DNA from: Actinoplanes sichuanensis
GTDB taxonomy: Bacteria > Actinomycetota > Actinomycetes > Mycobacteriales > Micromonosporaceae
Length of the DNA stretch: 64,000 nucleotides
Direction: 5' to 3'
Assembly (NCBI RefSeq): GCF_033097365.1
Contig: NZ_AP028461.1
Coordinates: forward strand, 5,084,001-5,148,000
The notes under the pieces: model-generated
What the model was told of the DNA's origin: nothing
Database searches by the model: none
The model's input: only the letters and a program-made list of their open reading frames with translations
Shown here: positions 33,582 through 41,747 of the stretch, in pieces
Layout: every line of letters starts with the position of its first letter
How positions within the stretch are numbered: the first letter of the stretch is position 1
Position numbers and translations under genes: made by a program

Positions 33582-33611
33582 CTGACGCACGGCTGCGCCC
33601 GGCCCTATGCT
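33582..33611 (+). promoter_or_regulatory. Promoter of the intact SARP gene, leaderless
   Basis: CTGACG (33582-33587) and TATGCT (33606-33611) are separated by 18 bp and make a good -35/-10 pair. GTG 33618 follows the -10 by 6 nt with no ribosome site, so the transcript is probably leaderless. Confidence 0.6.
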
Positions 33612-33617
33612 CGCCTC

Positions 33618-36533
33618 GTGCTGACCGTGGCGATCCTCGGGCCGGTCGAGGTGCGCCGCGACGGCGAACTGCTCGCCGTCCCCACCGGCCGGACCACCGA
33701 GGTGCTGGTCCGGCTGGCGATCGAGGCGGGACAGCCGGTGCGGGCGGCCACCCTGCTCGAGGATCTGTGGCCGGGCGAGGTCGGCGTCGCCCCGAACTCG
33801 CTACAGGCGAAGATCTCCAAACTGCGCCGGGTGCTGGGCGATCCGGGACTGGTCGTCTCCGACGGAGGGGCCTACACCCTGCACGTCGATCCGGCCGACG
33901 TGGACGCCCTGGCGGTCCTGGGCGAACCGGCCGATCCGGTGGCCGCGCTGGCGATGTTCCAGGGCGAACCGCTACCCGCGGCCGGGGCGTGGGCCGAGCC
34001 GTGGCGGGTGCGCCTCACCGAAGCCCGACTGCGGCTGACCGAGGAGAACGCCCCGGACACCGTTGCCGAACTGCGCGAACTGGTGGCGGCTCACCCGTAC
34101 CGCGAAAGGTTTTGGGAGCTTTTGATCACCGCCCTCTATCGGAGCGGCCGGCAGGCCGACGCTCTCGCCGCCTACCGGCAGGTCCGTGCCCTGCTCGCCG
34201 ACGACCTCGGCCTGGCTCCGGGACCGGCGCTGCGGGAACTGGAGAGCCGGATCCTGCGGCACGACACCACACTGCGCCCACCGACCGGAAATCTGCCGGT
34301 CACCGGCGGTGACCTGATCGGGCGGACCGACGACCTGACCGAACTGGCCGCGCTGCTCGCCGACGAACGCCTGGTCACGGTGACCGGGCCGGCCGGTGTC
34401 GGCAAGACCCGACTCGCCGTCGAGGCGGCCCGGCGGGCCGGCGGCGCCTGGCTGGTGCGTCTGGAGAACGCCCGCCCGACGACCATCTGGCCGACCATCG
34501 GTGAGGCGCTCGGGCTCAGCGAGGCGACCGCCGAGACGGTCCTGGCCAGGCTGCCCGGCCTCGGCCCGCTATTGGTGCTGGACAACTGCGAACACCTGGC
34601 CGACGCCCTCGCACCGATCGTCGACCGGATTCTGGAATCAGTGCCCGGCCTGCGGATCCTCGCCACCAGTCAGGTGCCGCTCGGCACCGCGGCCGAGACC
34701 GTCCACGTGCTGCGACCACTGCCGTTACCCGATTCGATGATCCTGTTCCGGCGGCGGGCGTCCCGGCAGCGGCGGACGTTCCAGGCCGACGACGCCGTCG
34801 TCGAAGCGCTGTGCCGGGCCCTGGACGGGCTGCCGCTGGCCATCGAACTGGCCGCGGCCCGAGCCAAGGCACTGTCCGCGGCGGAGATCGCCCACCGACT
34901 GGACGACAGATTCACCCTGCTCAACGACCCGACGAGTCGCCGACCGGTCCGGCAGCGCACCCTGCACGCGGCTCTGGCCTGGAGTCATGACCTGCTGCTC
35001 CCGGACGATCGGCGCGGGCTGTGGGCGCTCGCGTGGTTCGCCGACGGCGCCCACCTGGACGCCGTCGAGCACGTCCTGACCGCCCTGGACGTGCCCGCCG
35101 CACCGACCCTGGACGTGATCACCAGGCTGGTCGACCGGTCGCTGGTGATCGTCGACGAGTCCCCGGACGGCCGGGTCCGCTATCGACTGCTGGACAGCGT
35201 GCGAGCGTTCGCCCGGCAACAGTCACCGGCACCCGAGGTCGCCCGCCGGGCCCACGCCGAATGGTTCGGCGCGGCCGCCACCCGAGCCGCCATCGGACTG
35301 CGCGGTCAAGATCAAGGGCAACACCTCGCGAGGGTACGGACCGAGCGCGCCGACATCGAAGCCGCTCTCACCTGGACCGCCGACCACGACCCGGCGCTGG
35401 GCCTGCGCATCGCGAACGGGTTCGGCTGGGCGTGGGTGTTCCTCGGCGGCGGACGCGACGCGGCCGCACGGCACCGGGCCGCCCTGGACGCCGCGGTGGA
35501 CGCGCCGAAGCCGGACCGGGTCGACGGGCTGCTGTTCACCGGCTGGTTCGAGGCGTCCGGCGGCGACCTGGCCCGCGCCGAAGCCGGAATGCGCGAGGCG
35601 ATCGCCCTGGCCGACACCCCGCAGTCGCGGGCCCGCGCCCACCTGTTCCTGGCGTTCGTGCACAGTCAGCAGGGCCGCCCGGCCGACGCCCTGACCGCAC
35701 TCGCCGAGTACCGCACCCCGACCGCGCCGACGGCCGACCACCCCGCGACTTCCTCCGCCCTCGCAGGTGCTCCCGAAGCGGACTGGGAGAGCGGCGCGGC
35801 CTGGCTGCTGACCGCCTGGGCCTCGCTCGCTTCCGGCGACGTCGCGGCCGCAAGGCAGGCCTGCGACGAAGCGGTCCGGCGGCTCGGACCGACGGGCGAC
35901 GCCTGGGCCCTGAGCCACGCCGAAGCACTACTCGGCGGCCTGGCCCAGGCCGAGCACCGCTTCGCCGACGCGGTCACCCACCTCTCCCGGGCGGTCAAGG
36001 CGGCGGGCGCTCTCGATTTCGGCGCGGCGGCTGCCCTGCACCGGGCCAACCTCGGACGCGCTCAGCACCAACTAGGCGACCTGACCGCCGCCAAGACCAC
36101 GCTGAAGCGCGCCGCCGACGACGCCTACACCGCCGGTGACCTGCGGATCGTGGCCCTGGCCCGGGTTCGCCTGGCCCGCATCCTGCGTGCCGAAGGCCAC
36201 CTGGACCAGGCGGAATCCGAGATCCACACGGCCCTGCACTGGTACGCGACAGCGGGCGGCGGTGACGGCGAACGCCTGGCCGAATACCTGTCCGCCGCCC
36301 TGGCCGCCGACCGTGACGCCGCGGAGGCGGGCGCCGAACTGGACCGGGTCCTGGCCGCCGCCCGGGCCGACGGCGATGTGGAGATCACCCTGCTCACACT
36401 GGACCGGTTGGCCCTGCTGCGGTCCGACCCGGCGCTCGCCGCCGAGGCCGACACCCTGTTCCCGACGGCCCGCCACCTGATCACCGACGCTGACCGCATC
36501 GATCGGGCAGCTCGTCGAGCCACGCCCGGATGA
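33618..36533 (+). CDS. SARP/AfsR-type regulator: winged helix, BTAD, NTPase, TPR
   Basis: A 971-residue regulator. Residues 1-85 are an OmpR-like winged helix (VAILGPVEVRRDGELLAVPT, NSLQAKISKLRRVLGD). The BTAD follows to about 230 (PYRERFWELLITALYRSGRQ, DDLGLAPGPALRELE). The STAND/NB-ARC ATPase has Walker A GPAGVGKT (about 256-263) and Walker B LLVLDNCEHL (about 318-327), then DGLPLAIELAAARAKALS. The rest is TPR-like. AfsR-type SARPs activate antibiotic or other secondary metabolism genes. No biosynthetic cluster adjoins it. A decayed paralogue lies at 8604-10742. Its 3' end overlaps the convergent esterase by 53 bp. Confidence 0.93.
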   Translation: MLTVAILGPVEVRRDGELLAVPTGRTTEVLVRLAIEAGQPVRAATLLEDLWPGEVGVAPNSLQAKISKLRRVLGDPGLVVSDGGAYTLHVDPADVDALAVLGEPADPVAALAMFQGEPLPAAGAWAEPWRVRLTEARLRLTEENAPDTVAELRELVAAHPYRERFWELLITALYRSGRQADALAAYRQVRALLADDLGLAPGPALRELESRILRHDTTLRPPTGNLPVTGGDLIGRTDDLTELAALLADERLVTVTGPAGVGKTRLAVEAARRAGGAWLVRLENARPTTIWPTIGEALGLSEATAETVLARLPGLGPLLVLDNCEHLADALAPIVDRILESVPGLRILATSQVPLGTAAETVHVLRPLPLPDSMILFRRRASRQRRTFQADDAVVEALCRALDGLPLAIELAAARAKALSAAEIAHRLDDRFTLLNDPTSRRPVRQRTLHAALAWSHDLLLPDDRRGLWALAWFADGAHLDAVEHVLTALDVPAAPTLDVITRLVDRSLVIVDESPDGRVRYRLLDSVRAFARQQSPAPEVARRAHAEWFGAAATRAAIGLRGQDQGQHLARVRTERADIEAALTWTADHDPALGLRIANGFGWAWVFLGGGRDAAARHRAALDAAVDAPKPDRVDGLLFTGWFEASGGDLARAEAGMREAIALADTPQSRARAHLFLAFVHSQQGRPADALTALAEYRTPTAPTADHPATSSALAGAPEADWESGAAWLLTAWASLASGDVAAARQACDEAVRRLGPTGDAWALSHAEALLGGLAQAEHRFADAVTHLSRAVKAAGALDFGAAAALHRANLGRAQHQLGDLTAAKTTLKRAADDAYTAGDLRIVALARVRLARILRAEGHLDQAESEIHTALHWYATAGGGDGERLAEYLSAALAADRDAAEAGAELDRVLAAARADGDVEITLLTLDRLALLRSDPALAAEADTLFPTARHLITDADRIDRAARRATPG

Positions 36534-37338
36534 CGGCCGTACCCTCGCGGAAGTGACTCGCCTTCGGTTTGTTGAGGAATCCGTGCGAGCTGCCCCTGAT
36601 GAACGTCGAACTGACCGGGATCCCCTCAGTTTCCAAACGCCTGGCGTAAAGCTCGCTGGACGCCCGTAGCGTGTCCCCGTCCGCGTCGACGAACAACGTC
36701 GGCGGGATCGGTTCGACCGCGGCCGTCGCCGGGCAGGCGGCAGTGTCCGCCAGCACCGACGCGTCACCCACGAAGTTCAGCGTGATCCGCCGATAGACCT
36801 CTGCGGTGAACTGCCGTTTCACCCCCGAGGCGTCGATGCCGGCCCGCAACTCGGCCGGGATCTCCGGCAGCTCGACGTGGAACGCCCCGTAGGCGAGGAT
36901 CAACCCGGCCGGCCGATGCTCCCCCGCCCGCAGCGTCGCCGAGGCGGCCAGGTTCGCACCCGCACTGGCCCCGCCCAGCACATGCCGATGCTCCGGATAG
37001 CGCCCGACCGTGTCGAGGTAGGCGTCCAGCACATCCTCCACCGGCACCGGGAAGTTGTTGCGGTGCGGCCGGATCGGGCGTTTCGGCAGCAGCAGCGGCA
37101 GCATCGACACCTTGCGATAATCCACCGCGACGACCGGCCGACCGGTGCGGGCCAGTTCCAGCGCGACCGCGTGCGACTCGGCCATCCGAAGACTCCCGCC
37201 GACGTAGGCGCCACCGTGCGCCCACACGACCACCTCGGCGTCCGGGCGTGGCACCGCCGGCAGGTACTCACGGGTACGCACCGGCCCGTGCCGCCCGGCC
37301 ACCGTCCGGGAACGCCAGGTCACCTTGACATCCGTCAT
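36481..37338 (-). CDS. Alpha/beta hydrolase, hormone-sensitive-lipase type
   Basis: A 285-residue cytosolic esterase. ATG 37338 follows GGAGAGAGA. The HSL oxyanion motif HGGAYVGG, nucleophile elbow GGASAGAN, acid in DADGDTLRAS and base in GSSHGFLNK are all present. This family hydrolyses short acyl esters or lipids. Its last 53 bp run antisense to the end of the SARP gene, an unusually long tail-to-tail overlap. It has no operon partners. Confidence 0.9.
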   Translation of the reverse strand: MTDVKVTWRSRTVAGRHGPVRTREYLPAVPRPDAEVVVWAHGGAYVGGSLRMAESHAVALELARTGRPVVAVDYRKVSMLPLLLPKRPIRPHRNNFPVPVEDVLDAYLDTVGRYPEHRHVLGGASAGANLAASATLRAGEHRPAGLILAYGAFHVELPEIPAELRAGIDASGVKRQFTAEVYRRITLNFVGDASVLADTAACPATAAVEPIPPTLFVDADGDTLRASSELYARRLETEGIPVSSTFIRGSSHGFLNKPKASHFREGTAVIRAWLDELPDRCGQRR

Positions 37339-37516
37339 GCTCGAACTCTCTCTCCGCGGTCCGGGTCCATCCTGACCGCGCATTGTCGCCGAACGCCTCG
37401 GACAGGCCCACTGGAGTAATAGTGAACGCGCCGGATCTGCCGGTAACCGACGCTCCACAGTCCTTGAACAGCGTCCTCCTAGGCTCCCCGCCGAAAGGTT
37501 TCGACAAGGAGGATCA

Positions 37517-37948
37517 GTGAATTTCTCAAGCAGGCGATTCGCCACCACCGGAATGGCGATCGCCGCCGTGACCGGATCGCTTCTGGCGATCTCCCCGCCC
37601 GCTTCGGCCGCCTATGCCTGCCCGGCGAGGCAGGTGTGCTTCTTCCAGGACTATCAGCAGCAGGGCAGCCCGGCCACCCTGTCCGGGCTGGTCGAGGGAG
37701 CCGGCGGGGTGAGTGTTTTCGGCGACCACAAGTTCCACAACGGCGTGAACCTCAATGACCAGGCGTCGTCGGTTCACAACAACACCGGCCTGTGGCTGCG
37801 GGTCTATGAGAACAACGGTTACGGCGGCCGTTCGCAGCTGATCTCGCCGTACGGAAAGGCGAATTTCGGCGGCGACGTCCGCAACGACAAGGCGTCCTCG
37901 GCACGCTTCGAGGAACCCTGCCGGCCGAACGAGCCGTGGTGCGTCTGA
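37517..37948 (+). CDS. Secreted peptidase inhibitor I36-like (beta/gamma-crystallin) protein
   Basis: A 143-residue protein. GTG 37517 follows AAGGAGG. A signal peptide spans about 1-32 (PPASA). The mature part has a Cys pair near the start (ACPARQVCFFQDYQQQG) and repeats of the crystallin-like fold (RVYENNGYGGRSQLISPYGK), as in the I36 inhibitor family typified by SMI of Streptomyces. It probably inhibits an extracellular metalloprotease, or is a structural homologue. Two more cysteines near the end (PCRPNEPWC) may form a second disulfide. Confidence 0.85.
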   Translation: MNFSSRRFATTGMAIAAVTGSLLAISPPASAAYACPARQVCFFQDYQQQGSPATLSGLVEGAGGVSVFGDHKFHNGVNLNDQASSVHNNTGLWLRVYENNGYGGRSQLISPYGKANFGGDVRNDKASSARFEEPCRPNEPWCV

Positions 37949-38018
37949 GCACGCGCCGCTGACCCGAGACGGCATCGTGGTCCCGTCCCGCGCGCAGTGA
38001 TGACGCGCCGCCTCGGCC

Positions 38019-38024
38019 TAGGGT
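38019..38024 (+). promoter_or_regulatory. -10 element TAGGGT, leaderless start
   Basis: TAGGGT ends 6 nt before GTG 38031 of the LysR gene; no ribosome site is present between them. Confidence 0.45.
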
Positions 38025-38030
38025 AGGGCT

Positions 38031-38963
38031 GTGGAACTACGGCAGCTTCGCTACTTCGCCGCGGTCGCGCAGGAGTTGCACTTCGGGCGGGCGGCTAAAC
38101 GGTTGCACATCTCCGGGCCGGCGCTGTCGCAGCAGGTCATCTCGCTGGAGCGGGAGCTCGGGGTGGCGCTGTTCACGCGGGATCGACGGTCGGTGGAGCT
38201 GACCGCGGCCGGCCGGTCGCTGCAGGAGGACGCGCGGGAGTTGCTGGCGCTCGCCGAGGCCGCCGCCGAGCGGGCCCGCCAGGCGAACGGGGAGACCACC
38301 CGGCTGCGGATCGGGTATGTCAGTTGGCTACCCGACAACATCGAGGCCCTGGGTGTGTCGCTGCAGGTGGACAGCTGGGTGCTGCCGTCGCACGCGCAGG
38401 CCGATCGGGTCAGTGACGGCAGCCTCGACCTGGCCATGGCGTGGGTGACGACGTCCGGTGCGGCCGAGCGGAAACTGTCCGCGCATCTGCTGTGCGCGGA
38501 GGAGTTGCACGCGGTCGCGCCGGGCGTGACGGCGCACGAGCCGTTGCCCGCGGCGGAGTTGACCGTGCTGGTCGACGCGGACGAGGCGGCCTGGTCGTCG
38601 TGGAACGTGTTCGCCGAGGAGTTCGCGGCGGCGGTCGGCGCGACCGTGGCCCGGATCAGCGACGGCGGGGTGGCCGGGCCGGCGTTCTACGCCCACGTGA
38701 GCCGGCTCGGGCGGCCGGTGCTCGCCTCACCGAAGCGGCTGGCCGGTGCGGCGCCGCCCGGTTTCGTCAGGCGTACGGTCGCCGGCCCGGTCCCGCTGTG
38801 GACATGGTCGCTGCTGCACCGGGCCGACGACGATCGCCCGGCGGTCCAGGCGGCGGTCGAGTCGCTGGTGGCGGTCGGGCGGGGGCACGGCTGGACGTCA
38901 CCGCCCGGCGAGAGCTGGTGGGTCCCGGTCGACGACCCCCACCGGCTGTCACTCGCCCAGTAG
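38031..38963 (+). CDS. LysR family transcriptional regulator
   Basis: A 310-residue regulator. The N-terminal winged helix is typical: MELRQLRYFAAVAQELHFGR, AAKRLHISGPALSQQVISLE, RELGVALFTRDRRSVELTAA. The remainder is a periplasmic-binding-like effector domain, rather diverged. GTG 38031 is probably leaderless. Its 3' end overlaps the convergent TetR gene by 15 bp. No divergent partner gene exists, so its targets are unknown. Confidence 0.92.
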   Translation: MELRQLRYFAAVAQELHFGRAAKRLHISGPALSQQVISLERELGVALFTRDRRSVELTAAGRSLQEDARELLALAEAAAERARQANGETTRLRIGYVSWLPDNIEALGVSLQVDSWVLPSHAQADRVSDGSLDLAMAWVTTSGAAERKLSAHLLCAEELHAVAPGVTAHEPLPAAELTVLVDADEAAWSSWNVFAEEFAAAVGATVARISDGGVAGPAFYAHVSRLGRPVLASPKRLAGAAPPGFVRRTVAGPVPLWTWSLLHRADDDRPAVQAAVESLVAVGRGHGWTSPPGESWWVPVDDPHRLSLAQ

Positions 38964-39488
38964 GACCCGGATGTTCGGCCACAGCGCGTCGAGGCGCCGG
39001 ATGTCGTTGTACAGCTTGGCGAACATGATCTGGCCCTCGATCTGCGCGACCACGGCCCGGGCCGTATCCGGGCCGGTGAGCTGCGCGATCATGTCGACCT
39101 GGGCGTCGAAGACCTCCCGGAGGCGGCCGCGGATCGTCTCGGTCCGCTCGTTGCTGAGCTCTAGGGCGAGGTTGCCGTAGAGACATCCGGCGATCGGTTC
39201 GGCGGTCAGGCTACTCACGATCACCTCGGTGAGCCGACGCAGGCGATCGATCGGCGGGTCGTCACTGCCCAGGATCCGCTCCCAATCGGCCCGCTGCGAC
39301 TCCCACTGGGTGTCGATCACGGCGAGTGCCAGGGCATCCTTCGATGCGAAGAAATAATAGAAACTCCCCTTCGGTACGCCCGCCGTCGTGCAGATCTCCG
39401 CGACGCCGATCTGCGAATATCCCCGAAGCTCGATCAGCTCCTGCGCGGCGGCGAGGATGCGCGTCTTCGAGTCACTCCGGCGTCCCAT
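38949..39488 (-). CDS. TetR family regulator
   Basis: A 179-residue repressor. The HTH (about 8-55) reads TRILAAAQELIELRGYSQIG, VAEICTTAGVPKGSFYYFFA, SKDALALAVI; the C-terminal part resembles the TetR_C_16/LmrA-YxaF type (GCLYGNLALELSNE). A palindrome CTAGACGACTGGTCGGCTAG lies 18 bp upstream of its ATG, and related GTAGACAACCGGTCTAC sites precede the SnoaL-like gene at 39636 and the SDR gene at 40755. It very likely represses itself and both genes. Confidence 0.93.
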   Translation of the reverse strand: MGRRSDSKTRILAAAQELIELRGYSQIGVAEICTTAGVPKGSFYYFFASKDALALAVIDTQWESQRADWERILGSDDPPIDRLRRLTEVIVSSLTAEPIAGCLYGNLALELSNERTETIRGRLREVFDAQVDMIAQLTGPDTARAVVAQIEGQIMFAKLYNDIRRLDALWPNIRVLLGE

Positions 39489-39506
39489 CCCGGAATCCTA
39501 TCCCCG

Positions 39507-39526
39507 CTAGACGACTGGTCGGCTAG
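39507..39526. promoter_or_regulatory. Palindrome upstream of the TetR gene
   Basis: CTAGACGACTGGTCGGCTAG is a palindrome (CTAG-N-CGAC-NN-GTCG-N-CTAG). It shares the pattern TAGAC-N-AC-N-GGTC with the two operators at 39594 and 40775. Confidence 0.6.
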
Positions 39527-39593
39527 GAGCCACGCCTTCTCAGCAGGGAGGAAAGCCGTCCTGGAAGACCGCGGCCGACCCGGTCACGATGAG

Positions 39594-39610
39594 GTAGACA
39601 ACCGGTCTAC
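39594..39610. promoter_or_regulatory. TetR operator before the SnoaL-like gene
   Basis: GTAGACAACCGGTCTAC lies 25 bp before ATG 39636. Its reverse complement occurs exactly at 40775-40791 before the SDR gene. A shared CAGCAGGGAGGA element lies 41 bp upstream (39541-39552). Confidence 0.7.
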
Positions 39611-39635
39611 TACTCACCTCCTCAGGAGCCCGACC

Positions 39636-40004
39636 ATGACCGACCTCAGCCGCATCGTCACCGAGACCCTCGACGGTTGGAAGAACGGCATCGACCGGGG
39701 GCGGCCCGCCGACGTCGCCACCCAATTCACCGAGGACGCCCTGTTCCAGGGCGCGCTTCCGGACTATTCGATCGGGCGCAAGGGGGTCGAGGAGTACTAC
39801 GCCCGCCCGCACGCCGCCGGGCTGCGCGTCGACTACGTGATCCGGGAGATCCGCCCGCTCGCCGACGGCGTGGTGTCCGCCTACGTCGATCCGACGTTCA
39901 GCCGCCCGGACGGCAGCGTGCTTCGTTACCACCTGACCGTCATCCTGAAGCGGATCGACGAGCACTGGCTGATCAGCCACTACCAGGTGTCGCCGATCGC
40001 CTGA
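39636..40004 (+). CDS. SnoaL-like / SgcJ-type NTF2-fold protein
   Basis: A 122-residue protein of the NTF2-like superfamily: LDGWKNGIDRGRPADVATQF, FTEDALFQGALPDYSIGRKG, VEEYYARP and HWLISHYQVSP. These proteins are small cytosolic enzymes or ligand-binding proteins, often linked with oxidoreductases. The promoter carries the same operator as the SDR gene at 40048-40755, so both are probably induced together by loss of TetR repression. The active-site residues cannot be assigned. Confidence 0.85.
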   Translation: MTDLSRIVTETLDGWKNGIDRGRPADVATQFTEDALFQGALPDYSIGRKGVEEYYARPHAAGLRVDYVIREIRPLADGVVSAYVDPTFSRPDGSVLRYHLTVILKRIDEHWLISHYQVSPIA

Positions 40005-40047
40005 CGCCGAACGGCCGCGGACGCGGTGTCCGCGGCCGTTCCACCGG

Positions 40048-40755
40048 TCAGTGACCGGCGTTCTGTCCCCCGTCGACGTGCAGGATCTCGCCCGTCACGA
40101 ACGGGGCGTTCTCCAGGTAGAGCACGGCGTCGACGATGTCGCTGACCTCACCCATGCGGCCCATCGGGTGCAGGGCGCCACGCTCGGCGTACGTCTCCGG
40201 CGGGTTCATCGGTGTCTTGTGGATGCCGGGCGCCACCGCGTTGACCCGGATGCCGCGGGTCGCGTACTCGATGGCGAGGGCCTTGGTGGCCGATTGGAGG
40301 CCACCCTTGGTCAGCATCGCCACCGCCACCGGCAGGTTGCGGTCGGCCTGGTCGACGAGACTGGTGGTGATCTGCACGATGTGGCCGCCGCCCTGCGCGA
40401 GCAGGTGCGGGACGACCCGCTGCGTCATGTGCACGAACCCGGCCAGATTGACCCCGACCAGCCACTGGAAGTCCTGCTCGGTGTACTCGGTGAACGGCTT
40501 CGCGGCGAACACCCCGGCGTTGTTGACCAGCGTGTCGATCCGGCCGAACCGCTCGATCGCGGTGCGGACCACCCGGTCGGCGGTCGCCGGGTCGGCGATG
40601 TCGCCGGCCACGGTGACCAGCGCCGGGTCCGCCGACTCGCCGACCGACCGGGACGTGCCGACCACCGCGTAGCCCGCTTTGCGGTAACCCGCCACGATCC
40701 CGGCCCCGAATCCCTGCGACGCACCCGTCACGATGGCGACCTTCTGCGAGTTCAT
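40048..40755 (-). CDS. Short-chain dehydrogenase/reductase
   Basis: A 235-residue classical SDR. The NAD(P) motif is TGASQGFGAGI (TGxxxGxG); NNAGVF and the helix with VAMLTKGGLQSATKALAIEY follow. The catalytic Tyr-x3-Lys position reads V-A-M-L-T-K, so the usual tyrosine is replaced, while the lysine is kept. TTSLVDQADRN supplies a serine/threonine. This suggests altered or lost oxidoreductase activity. ATG 40755 follows AAGGAGC and the TetR operator lies 19 bp further upstream. Confidence 0.88.
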   Translation of the reverse strand: MNSQKVAIVTGASQGFGAGIVAGYRKAGYAVVGTSRSVGESADPALVTVAGDIADPATADRVVRTAIERFGRIDTLVNNAGVFAAKPFTEYTEQDFQWLVGVNLAGFVHMTQRVVPHLLAQGGGHIVQITTSLVDQADRNLPVAVAMLTKGGLQSATKALAIEYATRGIRVNAVAPGIHKTPMNPPETYAERGALHPMGRMGEVSDIVDAVLYLENAPFVTGEILHVDGGQNAGH

Positions 40756-40774
40756 GACCTTGCGCTCCTTAGTA

Positions 40775-40791
40775 GTAGACCGGTTGTCTAC
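40775..40791. promoter_or_regulatory. TetR operator before the SDR gene
   Basis: GTAGACCGGTTGTCTAC is the exact reverse complement of the site at 39594-39610. The matching TCCTCCCTGCTG element is 42 bp further upstream at 40834-40845, mirroring the left promoter. Confidence 0.7.
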
Positions 40792-40893
40792 CCACTTCTA
40801 GCGCCGCTGCCCGAGCCTCGTCCACGACCGATCTCCTCCCTGCTGGGAAGCGCGGCCTCTCAGGCTCAGGACGAGGGGACGACGCCGATCGCG

Positions 40894-41646
40894 TCAGCCG
40901 TGCCGGTTGACGAGGGCGACCACCTGGTCGTAGTCGCCGCGGACCTCGGCGTACCGCAGGAATCGGACCCTCTCGACCTGGATCTCGGTGGCCTCCGGCT
41001 GAGTGCTGATCAGCTCGACGACCTCGCTGATGTACTCGTCGAGCGGCATCGACGTGGGGTCCTCCCGCTGCCCGGGCGTCAGATCGGTGGCCACCTTCGG
41101 CGGGACGAGTTCGAGCACCCGCACCGACGTGTCGGCCAGTTGCAGGCGGACCGCCTCGCTGAGTAGGTGGATCGCCGCCTTGGTGGCGCTGTAGGTCGGG
41201 TTGGGCGCGAACGGGATGAAGGCCAGCCCCGACGACACGGTGACGATGGTGGCGTCCGGCCGGGTGCGCAGGTGCTCGATGAAGGCGGCGATCAACCGGA
41301 TCGGGCCGAGCAGGTTGGTGGTGACGATCTCCTCAGCCGGTCCGAGGAAACCGGCCGGGGTCGTCCAGTCCTCGAAGCGGATGATGCCGGCCATCGGGAT
41401 CAGCACGTTCACCTCCGGGTGCTCGGCGATGACCTGTTTGGAGACGGCCGCGATGGCGTCCGGGTCGGTGACGTCGAGGCGGTACGCGTGCAGGCCGGGG
41501 TGTTCGGCGACGATCCGGTCCAGCAGTTCGGTGCGGCGGCCGGCGATGATGACCCGGTTGCCCCGGGACCGCAGTTCGAGGGCGAGGGCCAGGCCGATTC
41601 CGCTGGTGGCGCCGGGGATGAAGACGGTGTTTCCGGTGATGTTCAT
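40894..41646 (-). CDS. DltE-type short-chain dehydrogenase
   Basis: A 250-residue SDR. It has the cofactor motif PGATSGIGLALA, the active site S-S-G (VSSGLAFIPF) and Tyr-x3-Lys in YSATKAAIH, so unlike its neighbour at 40048 it keeps the catalytic residues. The C-terminal part (LELVPPKVATDLTPGQ) matches the DltE-like group. The substrate is unknown. It is divergent from an XRE regulator at 41748, a common pair in actinomycetes, and is probably its target. Confidence 0.9.
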   Translation of the reverse strand: MNITGNTVFIPGATSGIGLALALELRSRGNRVIIAGRRTELLDRIVAEHPGLHAYRLDVTDPDAIAAVSKQVIAEHPEVNVLIPMAGIIRFEDWTTPAGFLGPAEEIVTTNLLGPIRLIAAFIEHLRTRPDATIVTVSSGLAFIPFAPNPTYSATKAAIHLLSEAVRLQLADTSVRVLELVPPKVATDLTPGQREDPTSMPLDEYISEVVELISTQPEATEIQVERVRFLRYAEVRGDYDQVVALVNRHG

Positions 41647-41697
41647 GGTCCCCAGCGTCGGCGGGGCGCGGATCGCGTACCAGAGATCGGATGTCGG

Positions 41698-41712
41698 GGG
41701 ATCAGCGATCCC
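41698..41712. promoter_or_regulatory. Palindrome between SDR and XRE genes
   Basis: GGGATC (41698-41703), AGC, GATCCC (41707-41712) form a perfect 6-bp inverted repeat in the 101-bp divergent intergenic region. It is a candidate operator for the XRE protein. Confidence 0.45.
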
Positions 41713-41747
41713 TGTCTACCGACCACCGATCCCCGGATACTTCCCGC

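Noticed and set aside
33618..36533. A secondary-metabolite cluster around the intact SARP gene
   Set aside because: No PKS, NRPS, terpene synthase or tailoring genes lie next to it; neighbours are a membrane protein and an esterase.
38031..39488. LysR and TetR genes as a toxin-antitoxin-like overlapping pair
   Set aside because: Both are full-length regulators of standard families with a short 15-bp convergent overlap; nothing suggests functional pairing.
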